A stretch of 64,000 nucleotides of DNA from Xanthomonas sacchari (GTDB lineage Bacteria > Pseudomonadota > Gammaproteobacteria > Xanthomonadales > Xanthomonadaceae): contig NZ_CP100647.1 in NCBI RefSeq assembly GCF_024266585.1, positions 3,887,001 to 3,951,000 of the forward strand, given 5' to 3'. Below the pieces are notes generated by a model. That model was not told the DNA's origin. It was given only the letters and a program-made list of their open reading frames with translations, and made no database searches. Position numbers and translations under genes: made by a program. Shown here in pieces: positions 16,781 through 25,512 of this stretch (position 1 is its first letter; each line of letters opens with the position of its first letter).

Positions 16781-19000
16781 TCAGAAGTTGGCGCGGAACT
16801 GCGCGCCGACGATGCGCGGATCGTTGATGAAGCCGGTGAGGTTGTTGAAGTCGATCGCACCGGTGGCGCGGATCTGGTTGGTGCAGTTGCGGCAGAACAC
16901 CGAGACCTCGTACGCGCCGGCGCCCCAGTTGTAGCCGATCTTGGCGCCGCCTTCGAACAGCGGCTGGCCGACGAACTCGCGCGAGTCGTACAGGAAGAAG
17001 TTGATCTCGCTGCGGTAGGACCAGTCGGTGAAGAAGAAGAACTCGGCGTCGTCGCCGACCGGGATGCCGTAGCGCAGGGTCGCGTTGCCCATCCACTTGG
17101 CCGCCTGCGGCAGCACGTTGCCGTCGATCAGCGCACGGCCGGAGGCGTTGATCGGATCGGTCACGGTGCAGGTGCGGCACACGCCCACCGACAGCGTCGG
17201 ATCCTCGATGCGGGTCCAGTTGTAGGCGCCGCCCAGGGTCACGCGCAGGTTCTGGCTCAGCAGCGCTTCGAAATCGAACTCGGCGCCGCGGGCCTTGGAG
17301 GCCTTGGCGTTGAGCAGGCGCACGTCGTTGGAGGCGCCGCCGACCGCGGTCAGCTGCTGGTTCTTCACCCGGAAGTCGTAGACGTCGAAGCTCAGGCGCG
17401 CGCGCTTGTCGAACAGGTCGGACTTGATGCCGATCTCGTAGGAGTCCACGGTCTCCGGCGCGGCCACGGTCAACGGCGCGGTGGCCGACGGCACGCCGAA
17501 GCTGGCGCCGCGGAAGCCGCGGGCGGCACGCGCATAGACGTTGACGTCGTCGTTGATCGTGTAGGTGGCGCTGAGGTCGCCGGTGACCTTGGAGTTGTCG
17601 GTGCTGCCGGTGGAGGGCTGCTGCAGGGTCACCCGGTCCAGCGCGAGCACATCGAAGGTCTTCTTGTCGTAGGTGTAGCGGAGGCCGGCGCGCAGGTCCA
17701 GGCGCTCGGTGGCCGCGTAGTTCAGCGAGCCGAACGCCGCCCACGAGGTGTTGCGCTGGCGAGTCAGCTGGTAGCTGGACAGGGTGCCGCCGGCCAGGGT
17801 GTTGTAGGTGTAGTTCTCGCCTTCCACCGAATCGTGGAAGTAGTACAGGCCCGCCTGCCAGTTCAGCGGACCGGCGTACTGCGACTCGGCACGCAGTTCC
17901 TGCGAGTACTGGTCCAGGTTCTTGATGCCGCCGGCGGTCTCCACCGGGAACGGGATCACCCCAGGGCCGGACGGCGGCGCGAACACCGCGCCGTAGCCGC
18001 CGTCGATGTCGCCGCGGCTGTAGTACTTGCCGATGCCCTCGTAGCCGGTGATCGAGTGCAGCACGATGTCGCCCAGGTCCCAGGTCAGGTTGGCGCTGCC
18101 GCCGTAGGTCTGCAGTTCCTGGGTGTTCTTGCCGTCGATGGACACCTTGTCCGGGTCGAAGCCGGCGACCAGCTGGTTGGTGCCCGGCTGGAAGATATTG
18201 GCGCGGAACAGCCGCGCGGTGCCGTCGAGGTGGCGCGCGTGGGCGTTGAACAGCGCGCTGAAGTCCTCGCCCGGCTGGAACAGCAGCTGCAGGCGCACCG
18301 CCGAGTCCATGTAGCCTTCGAAGGAGCGGTTGTCGATGGTGTTGTCGACCCAGTCGCCACGGCGCTGGCCCAGCGCCGACAGGCGCGCGGCCCACTTGTC
18401 GCCCATGGCCACGCTCAGGCCGGTTTCCATGGTCATGGTGCCGTAGGTGCCGTAGGACAGGCTGGCGTAGCCGTCGTTGGCGCCGATGGTCGGCTTGACC
18501 GAGTTGAACTTGACCACGCCGGCAGGGGTGTTGCGGCCGAACAGCGTGCCCTGCGGACCGCGCAGCACTTCCAGGCTCTGCAGGTCGAAGATCGGGAAGC
18601 CCTTCAGGAACGCGTTCTCGGCGACCACGTCGTCATAGATCAGCGACACCGGCTGCGAGGCGTAGGTGTTGAAGTCGGTGTTGCCGTAGCCGCGGATGTA
18701 GAAGCGCGGGAACACGCGGCCGTTGGACGACTCGACGTTGAGGCTGGGCGCCTTGCCGGCCAGCACGCGCACGTCCGAGCCGCTGGTGGCGATCGCGTCC
18801 AGGTACTCCGGGCGCAGCACGCTGGCCGACACCGGCACGTCCTTTGAGTCTTCCGCACGGCGCTCGGCGGTGACCTTGACCGTGTCCAGACGGGCGACCC
18901 CGTCGGTGCTGTCCGCTTGCTGGGCGGCGGCGGGGAACGAAAGCGCGGAAACGACGGCTATGGCAAGCGCACTGGCGCGCAACGACCAACTGGCAGACAT
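16781..19000 (-). CDS. TonB-dependent outer-membrane receptor (with nucleoside hydrolase)
   Basis: Outer-membrane receptor of 739 aa. It has a signal peptide (about 1-26, ending AAAQ) and a TonB-box-like DTVKVTAERR. The plug domain contains FYIRGYGNTDFN and LEVLRGPQGTLFGRNTPAGVV (a strong plug signature). The barrel ends in the expected terminal Phe (AQFRANF). The plug form LRGPQGTLFGRNTPAG is that of the FecA/FyuA-like group common in sphingomonads and xanthomonads. The barrel contains a CRTC pair and CRNC near the C-terminus, which may form disulfides. The ATG at 19000 has GGAG upstream, and extensions toward 19264 run into repeat DNA. The downstream nucleoside hydrolase suggests a nucleoside or related ligand, which is inference only. 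Confidence 0.92.
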   Translation of the reverse strand: MSASWSLRASALAIAVVSALSFPAAAQQADSTDGVARLDTVKVTAERRAEDSKDVPVSASVLRPEYLDAIATSGSDVRVLAGKAPSLNVESSNGRVFPRFYIRGYGNTDFNTYASQPVSLIYDDVVAENAFLKGFPIFDLQSLEVLRGPQGTLFGRNTPAGVVKFNSVKPTIGANDGYASLSYGTYGTMTMETGLSVAMGDKWAARLSALGQRRGDWVDNTIDNRSFEGYMDSAVRLQLLFQPGEDFSALFNAHARHLDGTARLFRANIFQPGTNQLVAGFDPDKVSIDGKNTQELQTYGGSANLTWDLGDIVLHSITGYEGIGKYYSRGDIDGGYGAVFAPPSGPGVIPFPVETAGGIKNLDQYSQELRAESQYAGPLNWQAGLYYFHDSVEGENYTYNTLAGGTLSSYQLTRQRNTSWAAFGSLNYAATERLDLRAGLRYTYDKKTFDVLALDRVTLQQPSTGSTDNSKVTGDLSATYTINDDVNVYARAARGFRGASFGVPSATAPLTVAAPETVDSYEIGIKSDLFDKRARLSFDVYDFRVKNQQLTAVGGASNDVRLLNAKASKARGAEFDFEALLSQNLRVTLGGAYNWTRIEDPTLSVGVCRTCTVTDPINASGRALIDGNVLPQAAKWMGNATLRYGIPVGDDAEFFFFTDWSYRSEINFFLYDSREFVGQPLFEGGAKIGYNWGAGAYEVSVFCRNCTNQIRATGAIDFNNLTGFINDPRIVGAQFRANF

Positions 19001-19062
19001 GGGAACTCCGGGGTGGGTGGACGTAGTCGGGAGCGCGCCGAGTCCTTGCCGCGCCGCAGCAT

Positions 19063-19092
19063 AATTAACACAAAATATACATCCTGTGGCAA
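19063..19092 (-). promoter_or_regulatory. Possible promoter of the second TonB receptor
   Basis: The only AT-rich patch upstream of the gene reads, on the minus strand, TTGCCA (19087-19092), then an 18-base spacer and TTAATT (19063-19068). This is a weak sigma-70-like arrangement about 63 bases before the start codon. TATATTTTGTG in the spacer is also unusually AT-rich and could be an operator. Confidence 0.35.
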
Positions 19093-19198
19093 CTGGCGTC
19101 ACGTTGGGGTGGCGGGATTTGGGATTGGGGAGTCGGGATTGGCAACAGCGGGGGCTGGCGCTAGCGCCGTATCTGCCCCTGGGAGCAACGTTCCTCCC

Positions 19199-19646
19199 CG
19201 GCATCGCGGTAACCACCTGTTGTCGCGTCGGGACTGAAGTCCCTCCCACAACACTTGCCTGCACGTGACGTGTTCGCTGGCGCGATGCCCTCTTGTGGGA
19301 GCGGCTTCAGCCGCGACGCGCGATGCGATGGCCTCGCCGGCTCCTTGAGACGATTGCCCCGCATTGCGGAAGCCGCCAGTCATCGCGTCGGGACTGAAGT
19401 CCCTCCCACAATGCTTGCCTACGCGTGACGCATCCGCTCGCGCGATGCCCACTTGTGGGAGCGGCTTCAGCCGCGACGCGCAATGCGATGGCCTCGCCGG
19501 CTCCTTGAGACGATTGCCCCGCATTGCGGCAGCCACCTGTCGTCGCGTCGGGACTGAAGTCCCTCCCACAACGTTTGCCTGCGCGTGACGCATCCGCTGG
19601 CGCGATGCCCACTTGTGGGAGCGGCTTCAGCCGCGACGCGCGATGC
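19199..19646. repeat. 160-bp tandem array (about 2.8 units) built from REP pairs
   Basis: GGACTGAAGTCCCTCCCACA recurs at 19231, 19391 and 19551, and GTGGGAGCGGCTTCAGCCGC at 19295, 19455 and 19615. Both series are spaced exactly 160 bases. Each unit therefore holds one REP in each orientation plus a shared spacer with CTCCTTGAGACGATTGCCCC. Units differ at scattered positions only. The array fills most of the space between the TonB receptor promoter and the prpF stop codon at 19693; I see no gene in it. Confidence 0.9.
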
Positions 19647-19692
19647 GGGCCGCCACTCCAGCCCTGAGACACTCAAGACCGAGGCACTCGCC

Positions 19693-20886
19693 TCAGCCGG
19701 CCGCAGTCTCCGGCACTCGCACCCAGCCTTCCATCAACACGCGCGCGCTGCGGCTCATCAAGGCCTTGGTGACGGTCCACTGGCCGTCCACCTGGCGCGC
19801 CTCGGCGCCGACCCGCAAGGTGCCGGAGGGGTGGCCGAAGCGCACCGCCGTGCGTTCACCACCGCCAGCGGCGCGGTTGACCAGGGTGCCGGGGATCGCC
19901 GCGGCGGTGCCGATCGCCACCGCCGCGGTGCCCATCATCGCGTGGTGCAGCTTGCCCATCGACATCGCCCGCACCAGCAGATCGATGTCGGCGGCCGCCA
20001 CCGGCTTGCCGCTGGAGGCGGTGTAGTCGGCCGGCGGCGCGACGAAGGCGACCTTGGGCGTGTGCTGGCGCGTCGCCGCCTGCTCCAGCGTGTCGATCAG
20101 GCCCATGCGCAGCGCGCCGTAGGTGCGGATCGTCTCGAAGCGCTGCAGCGCCTGCGCATCGCCGTTGATCGCGTCCTGCAGTTCGGTGCCGCGATACCCC
20201 AGCGCCTGCGCCTCGAGGAAGATGGTGGGAATGCCGGCGTTGATCAGGGTCGCCTGGAACGTGCCGACGCCCGGCACCTCCAGCGTGTCGACCAGATTGC
20301 CGGTGGGGAACATGGCGCCGCCGGCGCCGTCCTCGTCGGCGGCGGGGTCGAGGAATTCCAGCGCGATCTCCGCCGCCGGAAAGGTCACCCCGTCCAACTC
20401 GAAATCGCCGGTCTCCTGCACCGCGCCGTCGGTCATCGGCACCTGCGCGACGATGGTCTTGCCGATGTTGGCCTGCCAGATCCGCACCGTGGCGACGCCA
20501 TCGCGCGGAATCCGTGCCGGATCCACCAGCCCGGCGGCGATCGCGAACGGCCCCACCGCCGCGGAGAGGTTGCCGCAGTTGCCGCTCCAGTCCACGAACG
20601 CGCGCTCGATCGCCACCTGGCCGAACAGATAGTCCACGTCGTGCCCGGGGCGCGTGCTCGGCGCCACGATCACGGTCTTGCTGGTGCTGGAGGTGGCCCC
20701 GCCCATGCCGTCGATCTGCTTGGCGTAGGGATCGGGGCTGCCGATCACCCGCTGCAGCAGCGCATCGCGCGCCGGGCCCGGCGTCTGCGCCGCCGCGGGC
20801 AGGTCCTGCAGGCGGAAGAACACGCCCTTGGAAGTGCCGCCGCGCATGTAGGTGGCGGGGATGCGGAGTTGCGGAGCGTGGGCCAT
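19693..20886 (-). CDS. prpF: 2-methylaconitate cis-trans isomerase PrpF
   Basis: Last enzyme-coding gene of the methylcitrate operon. PrpF isomerises the trans-2-methylaconitate made by AcnD into the cis isomer. The protein is 397 aa, the family length, with a diaminopimelate-epimerase fold. Visible signatures are the N-terminal MRGGTSKGVFF, the GMGGATSSTSK block with Lys70, and DWSGNCGNLSAAVGPFA with Cys104. The C-terminal half has RAMSMGKLHHAMMGTAAVA. PrpF always accompanies AcnD and not PrpD, which is what is seen here. It lies 37 bases downstream of the SRPBCC gene and is probably the 3' end of the transcript, followed by the 160-bp repeat array. Confidence 0.95.
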   Translation of the reverse strand: MAHAPQLRIPATYMRGGTSKGVFFRLQDLPAAAQTPGPARDALLQRVIGSPDPYAKQIDGMGGATSSTSKTVIVAPSTRPGHDVDYLFGQVAIERAFVDWSGNCGNLSAAVGPFAIAAGLVDPARIPRDGVATVRIWQANIGKTIVAQVPMTDGAVQETGDFELDGVTFPAAEIALEFLDPAADEDGAGGAMFPTGNLVDTLEVPGVGTFQATLINAGIPTIFLEAQALGYRGTELQDAINGDAQALQRFETIRTYGALRMGLIDTLEQAATRQHTPKVAFVAPPADYTASSGKPVAAADIDLLVRAMSMGKLHHAMMGTAAVAIGTAAAIPGTLVNRAAGGGERTAVRFGHPSGTLRVGAEARQVDGQWTVTKALMSRSARVLMEGWVRVPETAAG

Positions 20887-20923
20887 GGCGGTTCCGGTGC
20901 GTGTGCGAAGAAAGGACGGTGGA

Positions 20924-21391
20924 TCAGGGCAAATCGGGAATCTCGGGCTCGACCAGCTGCGTCAGCAGGGTCAGCGACTCCTGCCAGCCGAGATGGCATC
21001 CCGCCACCGGGATCTGCGGCGGGATGCCCTCCTGCACGATCTCCAGCGCGGTGCCGCAGGCCATCGGGCGCAGCCGCACGGTCACGATCATCTCGCCGGG
21101 CAGGTCCGGGTTGTCGAAGCGGTCGGTATGGCGGATCAACTGGCCGGGCACCAGTTCCAGGTAGGTGCCGCCGAAGGCGCTGCTGGTGCCGGTGCCGAGG
21201 TTGGTGAAGCGCATGCGGTAGCTGCCGCCCACCCATGCGTCCAGCGCGTGCACGGTGGCGATGAAGCCGTGCGGCGGCAACCATTTGACCAGCGCCGCCG
21301 GCTCCAGGAAGGCACGGTAGATGCGCTCGGCCGGCGCGCGCAGCACGCGTTGCAGATGGACGGTCCCGGTGGTGGCGACGGATGTGGGCAT
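20924..21391 (-). CDS. SRPBCC/AHSA1-family protein inside the methylcitrate operon
   Basis: A 155-residue START-like (SRPBCC, AHSA1) protein. It shows RVLRAPAERIYRAFLEPAALVKWLPPHGF at the N-terminus, the family opening. The middle has SYRMRFTN and GGTYLELVPGQLIRHTDRF, and the C-terminal helix is GCHLGWQESLTLLTQLVE. Such proteins enclose a hydrophobic ligand cavity; no enzymatic residues can be claimed. The ATG at 21391 has GAGGAG five bases upstream; a longer start at 21427 is less likely. The gene is wedged between acnD (66 bases upstream) and prpF (37 bases downstream) on the same strand. It must be cotranscribed with the propionate genes, but its role there is unknown. Confidence 0.85.
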   Translation of the reverse strand: MPTSVATTGTVHLQRVLRAPAERIYRAFLEPAALVKWLPPHGFIATVHALDAWVGGSYRMRFTNLGTGTSSAFGGTYLELVPGQLIRHTDRFDNPDLPGEMIVTVRLRPMACGTALEIVQEGIPPQIPVAGCHLGWQESLTLLTQLVEPEIPDLP

Positions 21392-21457
21392 GGCGGTCTC
21401 CTCGGCGGTGGCGGGCGCGGCCAGCATGGCACGCGCCCGATGACAGCGGCAGCCGGC

Positions 21458-24073
21458 TCAGGCGCTACGGGCCTCCTCGAGGAAATCCTGGGCGAAGCGC
21501 TGCAGCACGCCGCCGGCCTCGTAGATGGACAGTTCCTCGTTGCTGTCCAGCCGGCACAGCACCGGCACGTCCACCACGGCGCCGTCCTTGCGCAGGATGC
21601 GCAGGGTCAGCGTCGCGCCCGGGGTGCGCGTGCCGACCACGTCGAAGGTCTCGCTGCCGTCGATGCCCAGGGTCTTGCGCGTGGTGCCCGGCAGGAACTG
21701 CAGCGGCAGCACGCCCATGCCGATCAGGTTGGTGCGATGGATGCGCTCGAAACCCTCGGCGACGATCGCCTCGACCCCGGCCAGGCGCACGCCCTTGGCC
21801 GCCCAGTCGCGCGACGAGCCCTGGCCGTAGTCGGCGCCGGCGATCACGATCAGCGGCTGCTTGCGCGCCATGTAGGTCTCGATCGCCTCCCACATGCGCA
21901 ACACCTGCCCGTCCGGCTCCAGCCTGGTCAGCGAGCCCTGCTGCACCTGGCCATCGACCACCGCCATTTCGTTGATGAGCTTCGGGTTGGCGAAGGTGGC
22001 GCGCTGCGCGGTGAGGTGGTCGCCGCGATGGGTGGCGTAGGAATTGAAGTCCTCTTCCGGCACGCCCATGTGTGCCAGGTATTCGCCGGCGGCGCTGTCG
22101 GCCAGGATCGCGTTGGACGGGGACAGGTGATCGGTGGTGATGTTGTCGCCGAGCACCGCCAGCGCGCGCATGCCGCGCAGCGTGCGTTCGCCGGCCAGTG
22201 CGCCTTCCCAGTACGGTGGGCGGCGGATGTAGGTGCTGCGCGGGCGCCAGGCGTACAGCGGTGCCACCGGCGCGCCCTGCTCCACGCGCACGTTGAACAT
22301 CGGCGCATAGACGCGGCGGAACTGTTCCGGCTTCACCGCCGCGCGCACCGCCGCGTCGATCTCCGCGTCGCTGGGCCAGATGTCCTTCAGCCGCACCTCG
22401 CGCCCGTCGGCGTCGGTGCCCAGCACGTCCTTCTCGATGTCGAAGCGCACGCTGCCGGCGATGGCGTAGGCGATCACCAGCGGCGGTGACGCCAGGAACG
22501 CCTGCTTGGCGTAGGGATGGATGCGCCCGTCGAAGTTGCGGTTGCCCGACAGCACCGCGGTGGCGTACAGGTCGCGCTGCACGATCTCCTGCTGGATGCG
22601 CGGATCCAGCGCGCCGCTCATGCCGTTGCAGGTGGTGCAGGCGAAGGCGACGATGCCGAAGCCCAGCGCTTCCAGGTCCGGCAGCAGGCCGGCTTCCTCC
22701 AGATACAGCTGCACCGCCTTGGACCCGGGCGCCAGCGAGGTCTTCACCCAGGGCTTGCGGGCCAGGCCGCGCGCGCGCGCATTGCGCGCCAGCAGGCCGG
22801 CGGCGATGACATTGCGCGGGTTGGAAGTATTCGTGCAACTGGTGATGGCGGCAATGATCACCGCACCGTCGGGCATGCGCCCCTGTGCCTGATCGGCCTG
22901 GCCGGCGGCCAGCTTGGCGGCGTCGGCGATGCCGCGTGCGGCCAGCTCGCTGGTCGCCACGCGCTTGTGCGGGTTGCTGGGGCCAGCCATGTTGCGCACC
23001 ACCTGCGACAGGTCGAAGCGCAGCACGCGCTCGTACTGCGCGGTGGCCAGCGCCTCGGCCCACAGCCCGGTGGTGCGCGCGTACTGCTCCACCAGCGCCA
23101 CCTGCGCTTCCTCGCGCCCGGTCAGGCGCAGGTAGTCCAGGGTCTGCTGGTCGATGTAGAACATCGCCGCGGTGGCGCCGTATTCCGGGCACATGTTGGA
23201 GATGGTGGCGCGGTCGCCGATGGTCAGCGCGGCGGCGCCTTCGCCGAAGAATTCCAGATACGCGCCGACCACGCGCTCCTGGCGCAGGAACTCGGTCAGC
23301 GCCAGCACCACGTCGGTGGCGGTGATGCCCGGCTGCGGCCTGCCGCTCAGCTCCACGCCGACGATGTCCGGCAGGCGCATCCACGAGGCGCGGCCGAGCA
23401 TCACGCTCTCCGCCTCGAGGCCGCCGACGCCGATCGCGATCACGCCCAGCGCGTCCACGTGCGGGGTGTGGCTGTCGGTGCCCACGCAGGTATCGGGGAA
23501 GGCGACGCCGTCGTGCACGTAGATCACCGGCGACATCTTCTCCAGATTGATCTGGTGCATGATGCCGTTGCCCGGCGGGATCACGTCCACGTTGCGGAAC
23601 GCGCGCTTGCTCCAGTCGATGAAGTGGAAGCGGTCCTCGTTGCGGCGATCCTCGATCGCGCGGTTCTTGGCGAAGGCCTGCGGATCGTCGCCGCCGCACT
23701 CCACCGCCAGCGAGTGGTCGACGATCAACTGCACCGGCACCACCGGATTGACCTTGGCCGGGTCGCCGCCCTGCTCGGCGATGGCATCGCGCAACCCGGC
23801 CAGGTCCACCAGCGCGGTCTGGCCGAGGATGTCGTGGCACACCACCCGCGCCGGAAACCACGGGAAATCCAGGTCGCGGCGGCGCTCGATCAACTGCAGC
23901 AGCGCAGCGTGCAGCAGATCCGGATCGCAGCGGCGCACCAGGTTCTCGGCGAACACGCGCGAGACATAGGGCAAGCCGGCGTAGGCGCCAGGACTGATCG
24001 CATCGACCGCGGCGCGCGCGTCGAAGTAGTCCAGCGAGGTACCCGGAAGGGATTTACGGTAGTGGCTGTTCAT
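21458..24073 (-). CDS. acnD: Fe/S-dependent 2-methylisocitrate dehydratase AcnD
   Basis: Aconitase-family dehydratase of 871 aa that converts 2-methylcitrate to 2-methylaconitate in the methylcitrate cycle. The three cysteines that ligate the [4Fe-4S] cluster are visible in TSCTNTSNP and in ACTTCNGMSG. Other aconitase blocks are present: VGTDSHTPHVDALGVIAIGVGGLEAE, GDRATISNMCPEYGATAAMF, and the swivel-domain GADYGQGSSRDWAAKG. The C-terminal domain contains IGMGVLPLQF. Adjacency to prpF and prpC separates it from AcnA, since AcnD needs PrpF. About 235 bp of repeat DNA, but no gene, separates it from prpC upstream. Confidence 0.94.
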   Translation of the reverse strand: MNSHYRKSLPGTSLDYFDARAAVDAISPGAYAGLPYVSRVFAENLVRRCDPDLLHAALLQLIERRRDLDFPWFPARVVCHDILGQTALVDLAGLRDAIAEQGGDPAKVNPVVPVQLIVDHSLAVECGGDDPQAFAKNRAIEDRRNEDRFHFIDWSKRAFRNVDVIPPGNGIMHQINLEKMSPVIYVHDGVAFPDTCVGTDSHTPHVDALGVIAIGVGGLEAESVMLGRASWMRLPDIVGVELSGRPQPGITATDVVLALTEFLRQERVVGAYLEFFGEGAAALTIGDRATISNMCPEYGATAAMFYIDQQTLDYLRLTGREEAQVALVEQYARTTGLWAEALATAQYERVLRFDLSQVVRNMAGPSNPHKRVATSELAARGIADAAKLAAGQADQAQGRMPDGAVIIAAITSCTNTSNPRNVIAAGLLARNARARGLARKPWVKTSLAPGSKAVQLYLEEAGLLPDLEALGFGIVAFACTTCNGMSGALDPRIQQEIVQRDLYATAVLSGNRNFDGRIHPYAKQAFLASPPLVIAYAIAGSVRFDIEKDVLGTDADGREVRLKDIWPSDAEIDAAVRAAVKPEQFRRVYAPMFNVRVEQGAPVAPLYAWRPRSTYIRRPPYWEGALAGERTLRGMRALAVLGDNITTDHLSPSNAILADSAAGEYLAHMGVPEEDFNSYATHRGDHLTAQRATFANPKLINEMAVVDGQVQQGSLTRLEPDGQVLRMWEAIETYMARKQPLIVIAGADYGQGSSRDWAAKGVRLAGVEAIVAEGFERIHRTNLIGMGVLPLQFLPGTTRKTLGIDGSETFDVVGTRTPGATLTLRILRKDGAVVDVPVLCRLDSNEELSIYEAGGVLQRFAQDFLEEARSA

Positions 24074-24106
24074 GGCTGGCTACAGTAGAAAAAAGCGAAG
24101 ACAGGA

Positions 24107-24278
24107 CCCTTCTCCCACCGGGAGAAGGTGCCCCGAAGGGGCGGATGAGGGTACGGGCGAAGCCTAATGCCGTCGGATCCTTCATGAGGGCGGATGAGGC
24201 CACGAGCGCAGCCTCGAACACCACGAGGCTGCGCCCGTACCCTCACCCCCGCCCCCTCTCCCGGAGGGAGAGGGGAGG
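24107..24278. repeat. Long imperfect inverted repeat between prpC and acnD
   Basis: The left arm contains GATGAGGGTACGGGCGAAGC and the right arm its near complement GCTGCGCCCGTACCCTCAC. At the two ends are hairpins of the CTTCTCCC/GGGAGAAG and CCTCTCCC/GGGAGAGG type, the same motif as in the array at 10051-10257. The structure could fold to a very long stem in the prpC-acnD transcript and may lower expression of the distal genes. Confidence 0.7.
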
Positions 24279-24308
24279 GTCACTCGGAGTAGAGGGCGTG
24301 TCGGTGCA

Positions 24309-25472
24309 TCACTTGCGCTGATCGATCGGCACGAACGCCTGATCCTCCGGCCCCACGTAGTTCGCGCTGGGGCGGATGATCTTGCCGTCGACGCGCTGCT
24401 CGATGATGTGCGCGCTCCAGCCGGCGGTGCGGGCGATCACGAACAACGGGGTGAACATCGCCGTCGGCACGCCCATCATGTGGTAGCTGACCGCACTGAA
24501 CCAGTCCAGGTTGGGGAACATCTTCTTGATGTCCCACATCACCGTTTCCAGGCGCTCGGCGATGTCGTACATCTTGCGGCTGCCCTGCGCCTCGGACAGC
24601 TCGCGCGCCACGTCCTTGATGATCTGGTTGCGCGGGTCGGACACCGTGTACACCGGGTGGCCGAAGCCGATGATGACTTCCTTGCGCTCGACCCGCGCGC
24701 GGATGTCGGCCTCGGCCTCGTCCGGGGTGTCGTAGCGCTTCTGCACCTCGAAGGCGACCTCGTTGGCGCCGCCGTGCTTGGGCCCGCGCAGCGCGCCGAT
24801 ACCGCCGGCGATGGCGCTGTACATGTCGCTGCCGGTGCCGGCGATGACCCGGCAGGCGAAGGTGGAGGCGTTGAACTCGTGCTCGGCGTACAGGATCAGG
24901 CTGGTGTGCATCGCCTGCACCCATTCCTCGTGCGGCTTGAAGCCGTGCAGCAGGCGCAGGAAATGCCCGCCGATCGAATCGTCGTCGGTTTCCACCTCGA
25001 TGCGCCGGCCGTTGTGGCTGTAGTGGTACCAATACAGCAGCATCGAACCGAGGCTGGCCATCAGCTTGTCGGCGATGTCGCGCGCGCCGGGATGGTTGTG
25101 GTCGTCCTTCTCCGGCTGCACGCAACCCAGCACCGACACGCCGGTGCGCATCACGTCCATCGGATGCGCCGACGGCGGCAACTGCTCCAGCGCGGCCTTG
25201 ACCGCGGCCGGAATGCCGCGCAGCGAGCGCAGCTTGGCCTTGTAGCCGCGCAGTTCGCTGTTGCTGGGCAGCTTGCCGTGCACCAGCAGGTAGGCGATCT
25301 CCTCGAACTGGCTGCTGCGCGCCAGGTCCAGGATGTCGTAGCCGCGGTAGTGCAGATCGTTGCCGCTGCGGCCCACCGTGCACAGCGCGGTGTTGCCGGC
25401 GGCGGTGCCGGACAGGGCCACCGATTTCTTCGGCTTGAAGGCAGGGGCGGTCTGCGAAGCGGTGTCGTTCAT
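24309..25472 (-). CDS. prpC: 2-methylcitrate synthase PrpC
   Basis: Condenses propionyl-CoA with oxaloacetate to 2-methylcitrate, the entry step of the methylcitrate cycle. The protein is 387 aa, the usual PrpC length. Citrate-synthase catalytic residues are His233 in GPKHGGANE, His272 in GFGHPVY and Asp323 in NLDWFSA. The first substrate-binding segment is [10 protein letters not shown] at about 196-205. [12 protein letters not shown] near the N-terminus is typical of the PrpC/type I small citrate synthases. GGGAGA lies seven bases before the ATG. It is the third gene of the operon after prpB and the DUF1003 gene, 40 bases downstream of the latter. Confidence 0.95.
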   Translation of the reverse strand: MNDTASQTAPAFKPKKSVALSGTAAGNTALCTVGRSGNDLHYRGYDILDLARSSQFEEIAYLLVHGKLPSNSELRGYKAKLRSLRGIPAAVKAALEQLPPSAHPMDVMRTGVSVLGCVQPEKDDHNHPGARDIADKLMASLGSMLLYWYHYSHNGRRIEVETDDDSIGGHFLRLLHGFKPHEEWVQAMHTSLILYAEHEFNASTFACRVIAGTGSDMYSAIAGGIGALRGPKHGGANEVAFEVQKRYDTPDEAEADIRARVERKEVIIGFGHPVYTVSDPRNQIIKDVARELSEAQGSRKMYDIAERLETVMWDIKKMFPNLDWFSAVSYHMMGVPTAMFTPLFVIARTAGWSAHIIEQRVDGKIIRPSANYVGPEDQAFVPIDQRK

Positions 25473-25512
25473 GGCGAATCTCCCGGTGTTGCGGTCGGAT
25501 GGACGCAGTGGA

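Noticed and set aside
19199-19646. CRISPR-like array at 19199-19646
   Set aside because: The period is 160 bp and the whole unit is conserved, with no variable spacers, so it is a tandem REP array.
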